Source: Spirochaetales bacterium
GTDB lineage: Bacteria; Spirochaetota; Spirochaetia; Treponematales; Rectinemataceae
Assembly: GCA_015657395.1 (NCBI GenBank)
Contig: JADLKI010000008.1
Location: forward strand, 26,468-33,202
Direction of reading: 5' to 3'
Length of the DNA stretch: 6,735 nucleotides
Shown one piece after another: positions 1 to 4,264 of the stretch; position 1 is the first letter of the stretch; the number at the start of each line of letters is the position of its first letter. The notes beneath the pieces are model-generated. The model worked only from the letters and a program-made list of their open reading frames with translations. It searched no databases and was not told the origin of the DNA. The position numbers were made by a program, and so were the translations under genes.

Positions 1-312
1 CCCGGCGACTTCCCGCTGAAAGGACACGAATCCCTCATCATCCTGAACATGAACGACGCCGACGCCACCGTCACCGTCACACTCTATTTCACCGACAGAG
101 ACCCCGTCGTGCTGCCTCCCCTGAAAGTCCCGGCCCGGCGCGTCCGCTGCCTCAGGCTGGACAACGAGGACGACATCGGCATCCGCATACCGCGCGAGAC
201 CCAGTATGCCCTGCGGCTCAACGCGGACCTGCCCGTCGTCGCCCAGTACGGCAGGCTGGACACGCGCCAGCAGAACATGGCCTTCTACACGGTGATGGGG
301 TACAGCGGGTGA
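1..312 (+). CDS. ASRT-family small-ligand-binding protein, 3' part
   Basis: The reading frame is open from the first base to the TGA at 310-312 and gives 103 residues. The gene starts outside the window; Anabaena ASRT is about 125 residues, so only about 20-25 N-terminal residues should be missing. I recognise the family by its pattern: LYFTDRDP (fragment residues 28-35), VPARR (43-47), IPRETQYA (63-70), LPVVAQYGRLDTRQ (77-90), and a hydrophobic end where ASRT has a similar block (YTVMGYSG). The founding member is the soluble partner of Anabaena sensory rhodopsin. Most relatives have no rhodopsin neighbour and have been proposed to bind small molecules through a tetrameric beta-sandwich. There is no sign of a membrane segment in this part, so it is probably cytosolic. 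It converges on the AroM/DUF1177 operon and is therefore transcribed separately from it. An ATG at 49 is internal to the conserved domain and is not the start. Confidence 0.85.
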   Translation, partial: PGDFPLKGHESLIILNMNDADATVTVTLYFTDRDPVVLPPLKVPARRVRCLRLDNEDDIGIRIPRETQYALRLNADLPVVAQYGRLDTRQQNMAFYTVMGYSG

Positions 313-351
313 AGTCGGCGCCCGGTGCGGCGCGCGGCAAAAGCTCGATTC

Positions 352-416
352 TACAGAAAGAAACGGCAGCGCGCAACGGCCGTTCCTATATACAGAAACG
401 ATCTCGCGCCGTTCCT
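352..416. repeat. Imperfect direct repeat in the convergent gap
   Basis: TACAGAAA occurs at 352-359 and 391-398. GCCGTTCCT follows each copy, at 379-387 and 408-416. The second unit is about 10 bases shorter between the two blocks. The arrangement reads as a decayed tandem duplication of roughly 30-40 bp between the ASRT-like gene and the AroM-family gene. A biological role is not evident. Confidence 0.45.
355..401 (-). terminator. Possible terminator of the DUF1177-AroM operon
   Basis: On the minus strand, starting about 24 bases past the AroM-family stop codon, the RNA could fold a hairpin from 400 to 381: eight pairs including G-U wobbles around a UAUA loop. Next comes a second small stem with arms AACGGC (384-379) and GCCGTT (367-362), then TCTTTCT (361-355). 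The two stems overlap by a few bases, so they are alternatives rather than a pair. The T-run is interrupted by cytosines and the stems are short, so this is a weak candidate. The location at the end of an operon facing a convergent gene is its best support. Confidence 0.3.
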
Positions 417-424
417 GCATATCG

Positions 425-1126
425 TCATCTCGCCGCAATCTCCGCCGCGACTCTGGCCAAGAGGCTCCTCGGCAGAATGACGGGCTTTCCCGTCGCCTGC
501 GCGAAAATCTTCCGGATCTTCTCGGTGTATCCGATGCAGTCGAGCACGACCATGTCGCACTGAAGTCGGGCGACTCTGCCGGCGCAGTCCAGGATTTCAG
601 GCTCGCCGGAGATGTAGGGCGACAGGGCTTCAAACAGCAGGTCGCACCCTGAGCTTTCCCATTTCCGGGCGAGCATGGAGAACTGCTCTCTGGCCGGAGC
701 GATGATGCAGAGCCGGCCGCCGTCGTTCTTCCTCGAAGAAAGAATGGCGGAGACGACGGCGCCGACGATCGCGGAAGGATACAGCACCGGAACCTTCGAC
801 TCCACAGGAGGAAACTCGCCCGTGCAGAAAAGCACCATAAAATCGACGCTCCTCTGCTCCATGTCCTTCACTGCCCGCGGGAGCATCTCGACCGCTCTTC
901 TCTCCGACAGTTTCACTTCCGTACCGTCCCTGAGCCTCGTCACCAGCGTCTGATCGGCGGGGCCGCGGGGAGCCAGCGCGGCGATTTCCCCGCGCGAGAG
1001 GTTGTCGAGCAAGCCCGTCTGCTCGAAGGAGGGCAGAAAACCCAGGGCATCGACGAAATCCTGAAGGACGTCGGATCGCGGGGATTGCCCGATGGTGATG
1101 ATACCGATCCTGGCTGAACTCATCAT
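425..1126 (-). CDS. AroM-family protein (Asp/Glu racemase-like fold)
   Basis: This gene encodes 233 residues, close to the usual AroM length. Family marks seen are TIGQSPR (11-17), the G-x-LD-x-LSR-x-EI stretch (38-48, as in E. coli AroM), LFCTGEFPP (99-107) and MVVLDCIGY (192-200). E. coli AroM lies beside aroL but has no proven activity. The family is related to Asp/Glu/hydantoin racemases, which use two facing cysteines. Here Cys101 and Cys197 fall in the two expected motifs, whereas E. coli AroM, as I recall it, has lost the first, so this copy may be catalytic (inference). The start at 1126 overlaps the DUF1177 stop as ATGA, and GAAGGA lies 8 bases upstream. A second ATG at 1123 would shorten the product by one residue. 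There is no signal peptide, so the protein is cytoplasmic. It is the second gene of a minus-strand operon and translationally coupled to the first. The frame stays open upstream to 1462, but that stretch is out of frame inside the neighbour. Confidence 0.88.
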   Translation of the reverse strand: MMSSARIGIITIGQSPRSDVLQDFVDALGFLPSFEQTGLLDNLSRGEIAALAPRGPADQTLVTRLRDGTEVKLSERRAVEMLPRAVKDMEQRSVDFMVLFCTGEFPPVESKVPVLYPSAIVGAVVSAILSSRKNDGGRLCIIAPAREQFSMLARKWESSGCDLLFEALSPYISGEPEILDCAGRVARLQCDMVVLDCIGYTEKIRKIFAQATGKPVILPRSLLARVAAEIAAR

Positions 1127-2058
1127 GACGATTTTCCTTCTGTCTGCAGGTGGTTCATCGGCCCGTACAGCTGTTTCAGCCGTCCGAATTCCTGCTCCGA
1201 ATAGAACCTGCAGGTGCCCGACGTGAACGATTTGGCGACCTCTATGCAGAACCGTGCCGTTTCCTCGATATCGGTCTCCCTGCTCGCGCCCGTTCCGCAG
1301 CCGGGAACGGGTCTGACCGCAGTGATCGCAACGCCGATGACCGGAGCCTCTGTTGCCGTGCAGGGCTGGAGGATGCTGTTGATGTGGAAAAGATCGTTCC
1401 CGTAGGGCGTAATGTCCTGCATCGTGACGGGCAGGATCACCGGGGAATTGCCGGTGCTCCACTCGACGATATCCAGCACATCCTCGCTGACTCTGAGAAT
1501 CCAGCCTTCTTTTACCGTGGGCGACACGGCAAAACCGCGATGGTTGACGATTCTGTTTCCCTTTGTCGTGTCGATCGAGAGTATCGCGTCCATTTCGGGG
1601 TCGACTTCATAGGTGTTCATGGCCTGCATGTCCACCGGCGACCCCATAAAAGGAACCGGCGCGTGAGGCTGGGTGGGTGCGTCGGGACAGATATGGGTCG
1701 CGACGATGACATCGCCGGCCAGGCGGTCACCCTTCAGGATCATCTCCGCAAGCTTGCACGCGCAGGCCAGCGCCGCGATCGCCCCGTCTGCGTCCGAAAC
1801 GAGCCCTATCCTCTCGGGGCGGGCCCCTATGCCGCCGAGACGGCCGATGATGCCGAGCGTGGGGCTGTTGCCTCCCGAGCACTTGCCGGACATGCCCGGA
1901 ACGACCACTTTGACAAAATCAGTCTTTCCCTTTTCGCCCTTCATCTCGCGGACGGCGACATTTTCAAGCCCTTTTTCTCTCAAAAAATCGGCGACTGTGC
2001 CGCCGTTCACGCGCGCGTCGTCCAGCAGCTCATAGACTTCGATTACTTGTTTCAGCAT
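1123..2058 (-). CDS. DUF1177-family protein, possible M42/M20-like hydrolase
   Basis: The product has 311 residues and is recognisable end to end as DUF1177: YELLDDARVNG (9-19), LGIIGRLGGIGARPE (68-82), SDADGAIAALA (88-98), THICPDAPTQPHAPVPFMGS (121-140), SIDTTKGNR (161-169), VNHRGFAVSPTVKEG (171-185), VTMQDITPYGN (211-221), then LYGPMNHLQT (297-306). No biochemical function is established that I know of. The order of blocks resembles M42/M20 metallo-aminopeptidases: an Asp-Gly plus helix after the first core strands, a strand followed by polar residues, an Ile-Asp-Thr strand end, and a late Gly-Val-Ala-Ile-Thr strand. The usual ligand motifs (HxD, EE, final His) are replaced, with H122, C124, D126, D163 and C254 as possible substitutes (inference). 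The start at 2058 is chosen because AGGAGG at 2070-2065 sits 6 bases upstream and the family begins there; an ATG at 2109 adds 17 unlike residues. No signal peptide is present. It is the first gene of the operon with the AroM-family gene. Confidence 0.9.
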   Translation of the reverse strand: MLKQVIEVYELLDDARVNGGTVADFLREKGLENVAVREMKGEKGKTDFVKVVVPGMSGKCSGGNSPTLGIIGRLGGIGARPERIGLVSDADGAIAALACACKLAEMILKGDRLAGDVIVATHICPDAPTQPHAPVPFMGSPVDMQAMNTYEVDPEMDAILSIDTTKGNRIVNHRGFAVSPTVKEGWILRVSEDVLDIVEWSTGNSPVILPVTMQDITPYGNDLFHINSILQPCTATEAPVIGVAITAVRPVPGCGTGASRETDIEETARFCIEVAKSFTSGTCRFYSEQEFGRLKQLYGPMNHLQTEGKSS

Positions 2059-2126
2059 GCAAAACCTCCTAATATATACGGTAATTTTATTCTCTGAATT
2101 TCGGGCCAAAGGAAAGGTTCATCTGT
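2059..2126. promoter_or_regulatory. Divergent promoter region, DUF1177 operon / response regulator
   Basis: These 68 bases separate the oppositely oriented DUF1177 and response-regulator genes and must hold both leaders. The stretch 2070-2100 is clearly more AT-rich than the flanking genes. On the minus strand, TAAAAT (2089-2084) is a plausible -10 giving a short leader before AGGAGG (2070-2065). On the plus strand, TATATA (2073-2078) is a possible -10 for the regulator, which would put its -35 inside the DUF1177 start. The regulator's ribosome site is the GGAAAGG stretch (2111-2117), 9 bases before its ATG. No convincing -35 box is visible for either direction. Both promoters would be close enough to share one operator. 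Confidence 0.4.
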
Positions 2127-2807
2127 ATGAATATCCTTGTTGTGGAAGACGAACACTCTCTCGCAAGGATGATAGAAGTGGAGCTTCTCCTTCAGAACAT
2201 GAATGTCGAAGTGTGCTACGACGGCAAGTCCGCCCTCGCCAGCGCCATTGAAAAGAAATTCGATCTCGTGATCCTCGACTGGATCCTTCCCGATATCGAA
2301 GGCATAGAGGTATGCCGAATTCTGAGAAACAGGGGACTGCAGACTCCCATCATCATGATTACGGCCCGTCAGGAAGTATCTTTCGAAGTCCGCGGGCTGA
2401 CCGAGGGTGCCGACGATTTCATCGTAAAACCTTTTGACATCGAACAGCTCGTCGCAAGAATCCACGCGCTCATGAGGCGCGCGTCCGCGCCGAAGGGTGC
2501 CCTCTCCAGGACAGTCATCGGCTCGCTGGTCATCGATCCTGCGACAAAGGCCGTGTACGACAAGGGGCAGCGCATCCATATCACAAAGAAGGAATTCGAA
2601 ATTCTCATGCTCCTCCTGGCCAACAGAGGCAAGGTGGTCTCCAAGGAAGAAATCTATCTGTCGGTGTGGGGCAAGGATGTCCACATCGAAGAAGGGGCCA
2701 TCGCCGTACACATAAAGGCCATCCGCGACAAACTCAAGGGCCTGAAGATTGAAAACGTGAGAGGATTCGGATACATGATAGAAAACTCCGAGCAGAAGCA
2801 CAGCTGA
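2127..2807 (+). CDS. OmpR/PhoB-family response regulator
   Basis: This is a 226-residue two-domain transcription regulator, normal length for the family. The receiver domain (about 1-118) has the acidic pair E7-D8, phospho-acceptor D51 in VILDWILPD, the switch threonine T79 in MITAR, and K101 in VKPFD. The winged-helix DNA-binding domain (about 129-220) carries ITKKEFEILMLLLANRGKVV (152-171), the recognition-helix region VHIKAIRDKLKG (194-205), and the wing ending VRGFGYMI. All catalytic positions are intact, so it should be phosphorylated by its cognate kinase, almost certainly the gene 60 bases downstream. It is divergent from the DUF1177 operon and upstream of the peptide transporter, so both are natural candidate targets. 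OmpR/PhoB regulators bind direct repeats spaced 10-11 bp, and such repeats lie at 4165-4208 before the transporter. The physiological signal cannot be read from the sequence. Confidence 0.95.
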   Translation: MNILVVEDEHSLARMIEVELLLQNMNVEVCYDGKSALASAIEKKFDLVILDWILPDIEGIEVCRILRNRGLQTPIIMITARQEVSFEVRGLTEGADDFIVKPFDIEQLVARIHALMRRASAPKGALSRTVIGSLVIDPATKAVYDKGQRIHITKKEFEILMLLLANRGKVVSKEEIYLSVWGKDVHIEEGAIAVHIKAIRDKLKGLKIENVRGFGYMIENSEQKHS

Positions 2808-2819
2808 CTGTTCCTGCTC

Positions 2820-2836
2820 CGGAGGCGCCACCTCCG
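2820..2836 (+). other. Small hairpin between response regulator and kinase genes
   Basis: CGGAGG (2820-2825) and CCTCCG (2831-2836) can pair around the loop CGCCA. No T-run follows, so it is not a standard terminator. It buries a GGAGG that would otherwise act as a ribosome site for an out-of-frame ATG at 2837. It may modestly lower or set the ratio of kinase to regulator. Stems of this size also arise by chance. Confidence 0.35.
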
Positions 2837-2867
2837 ATGAGGAAACCCATTCAGGAATCTGACGAAT

Positions 2868-4109
2868 ATGAAGAAGAAATTTCTGGCAATTCTCGCCGTG
2901 GTGATATGCATTATGAGCATTGTCACCTTTGTCCTGTCGTATCTCGCCGCAAAGGGAAGCATCGAACAGCTTGTCCTCGAAAGAGCGAACACGCGCCTGT
3001 CGATCATGGTGCAGGGGTTCAGCAACATAGCGAACGATATCGATATCTACTCCTACGTCATTTTCCCGCACGAGAGCATCTCCATAAAAAAGGGTTCCCT
3101 CTCTGTCTTTCAGTACGGGACTTCCAGACTGGACGAAAATTCGTCGGGGGTAAGAAAACTCGAAACCAGAAAAGGAGATTACGACTTTACTCTCTACGTC
3201 GATCTCGACGCCGAAGTCTCCGGCTATATCGCCCCCTTCAGACAGATAATCGCGATCACGGTCATACTCTACGCGGTGATCTTCGCGGCGGCCGGCATAA
3301 TATTCATCAACACCGTGACCGGGCCCATTTCTTCTCTTGCGGCGAGCATGGCGAAGATTACCTCGCAGAACCTGCGCGAGCGCATCCCCGTGCCGAGGAA
3401 GAAAGACGAGATCACCCAGCTCATCGGAACCTTCAATTCCATGCTCGATGAAATCGAGGGAGCCTACACCCGGCTCAAGACCTTTGTGGACGACATGACC
3501 CACGACATCGTCACGCCGGTGCAGATCCTGGAAGGATACCGGCAGCTCATCGAGCGGCACGGAAAAAACGAGAAAATCATCGACGAGTACCTCGAGGTCT
3601 CGAAGGTCCAGCTCTTCAGGCTCAAGGAAATGACGACCTCCCTCAAGGCGGCCTTCCTCGTCGAAAAGCGGCGCCGCGTCGAATTCGCGGATGCGTCGGA
3701 GATCACCTCGAGAAATGTGGCGTACTATCGGGAACTCTACACCAACATTCATTTCGACGCCTTCATAGAAAAAGAAGTCAGGTTTCCCATCGAATCGATG
3801 GACCTCGAGCGCATCGAGAACATTCTCATCGACAACGCGGTGAAGCACGGAGACGAAGGCGGCCGCATCGAAATCCTTCTCAGAGAAAACGAGCTCGTCG
3901 TCAGAGACTTCGGCAGAGGAATCACCGATCCGGCCTCCGCCTTCGAAAGAAACAAAAGGAGCGAGGATGTGGACAGGCGCGGCGAAGGCGCGGGCATCGG
4001 GCTCTCGATTGTCAAGAGGTTCTCTGAAGAGTACGGATTCACCCTCGATCTCGAGAGCCGCGCCGGAGCCGGTGCCAGTTTCACTATAAGGTTCCCCGAG
4101 AGAAAATAG
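2868..4109 (+). CDS. HAMP-containing sensor histidine kinase
   Basis: This gene encodes 413 residues. A short basic N-terminus leads into membrane segment 1 (about 5-27). An extracytoplasmic region of about 95 residues (28-124) has no motif I recognise. Membrane segment 2 spans about 125-149, and the HAMP linker about 150-203 (with TGPISSLAASM and DEITQLIGTFNSMLDEI). The phospho-acceptor is H212 in THDIVTP; the usual H-E-L-R/K-T-P is here H-D-I-V-T-P, but the acidic residue and the threonine four positions on, needed for kinase/phosphatase function, remain. The ATP-binding domain has the N box with N323 (ILIDNAVKH), the G1 box D347-x-G349-x-G351, the G2 box G372-x-G-x-G-I-G-L379, and a final glycine-rich turn (RAGAGASFTI). 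ATG 2868 is the only sensible start because an in-frame TGA lies at 2838-2840; its ribosome site (AGGA, 2853-2856) is weak and 11 bases away. It is co-transcribed with, and presumably phosphorylates, the regulator just upstream. The ligand is unknown; a substrate of the downstream transporter is a reasonable guess. Confidence 0.95.
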   Translation: MKKKFLAILAVVICIMSIVTFVLSYLAAKGSIEQLVLERANTRLSIMVQGFSNIANDIDIYSYVIFPHESISIKKGSLSVFQYGTSRLDENSSGVRKLETRKGDYDFTLYVDLDAEVSGYIAPFRQIIAITVILYAVIFAAAGIIFINTVTGPISSLAASMAKITSQNLRERIPVPRKKDEITQLIGTFNSMLDEIEGAYTRLKTFVDDMTHDIVTPVQILEGYRQLIERHGKNEKIIDEYLEVSKVQLFRLKEMTTSLKAAFLVEKRRRVEFADASEITSRNVAYYRELYTNIHFDAFIEKEVRFPIESMDLERIENILIDNAVKHGDEGGRIEILLRENELVVRDFGRGITDPASAFERNKRSEDVDRRGEGAGIGLSIVKRFSEEYGFTLDLESRAGAGASFTIRFPERK

Positions 4110-4164
4110 CAATTCTTCCTATTCATTCTGCATAAATATTGCCGGCGCAAGGGCCTCCAAAGCA

Positions 4165-4208
4165 TTTTTATACAATCTTTAGACTATCTTAATCGTTTCT
4201 TTAGACTC
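4165..4208 (+). promoter_or_regulatory. 11-bp phased direct repeats, candidate response-regulator site
   Basis: TCTTTAGACT occurs perfectly at 4176-4185 and 4198-4207, exactly 22 bases apart, which is two turns of the helix. The 11 bases between them (4187-4197) also begin TCTT and match the repeat at 6 of 11 positions. The 11 bases before them (4165-4175) match at 8 of 11. The result is four units in one phase. OmpR/PhoB-family regulators are known to bind tandem direct repeats with this spacing, and such a regulator is encoded two genes upstream. The array lies 56 bases before the start codon of the ABC substrate-binding protein. A possible -10 (TAAGAT, 4227-4232) lies downstream, which would suit activation. 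An alternative -10 (TACAAT, 4171-4176) lies within the array, which would suit repression. Assignment to this regulator is inference. Confidence 0.55.
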
Positions 4209-4210
4209 AT

Positions 4211-4249
4211 CCCGGAAAAAGCTGTGTAAGATTAGTGGAAATTTCCGGG
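4211..4249 (+). promoter_or_regulatory. 8-bp inverted repeat just before the transporter's Shine-Dalgarno
   Basis: CCCGGAAA (4211-4218) and TTTCCGGG (4242-4249) are perfect inverted copies separated by 23 bases. The right arm ends one base before AAGGAGG (4251-4257), the ribosome site of the substrate-binding protein gene. If transcription starts upstream of 4211, this is a leader stem-loop that leaves the ribosome site exposed and could protect the mRNA 5' end. If transcription starts near 4239 from TAAGAT, the left arm is not transcribed, and the dyad would instead be a DNA operator around the promoter. Confidence 0.45.
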
Positions 4250-4264
4250 AAAGGAGGTAACGAC

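Noticed and set aside
1127..1462. Upstream extension of the AroM-family frame to an ATG at 1462.
   Set aside because: It lies wholly inside the DUF1177 gene in another frame. AroM homology begins at 1126, which has its own ribosome site and an ATGA overlap.
1150..2097. A 315-codon plus-strand frame opposite the DUF1177 gene.
   Set aside because: It is antisense to a full-length conserved family member, has no recognisable domain and an Arg/Asp/Gly-rich composition typical of shadow frames.
2837..3451. Plus-strand ORF with GGAGG (2821-2825) upstream, overlapping the kinase.
   Set aside because: It is out of frame with an intact kinase gene, the translation has no family features, and its ribosome site is buried in the 2820-2836 hairpin.
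2052..4112. A 686-codon open frame on the minus strand across the regulator and kinase genes.
   Set aside because: It mirrors two complete, motif-rich plus-strand genes. The translation is rich in D, E, R, H and F with no domain, as expected from the antisense of GC-biased codons.
4110..4164. A terminator after the kinase gene using GC-rich bases at 4139-4155 and the T-run at 4165-4169.
   Set aside because: Only stems of 3-4 pairs can be drawn and they do not abut the T-run, so read-through from the kinase gene into the transporter cannot be excluded or shown.
4235..4264. Alternative start giving the substrate-binding protein ten more residues.
   Set aside because: It lacks a ribosome site, sits in the dyad loop, and would put acidic and glycine-rich residues ahead of a normal signal peptide. 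The ATG at 4265 has AAGGAGG at ideal spacing.
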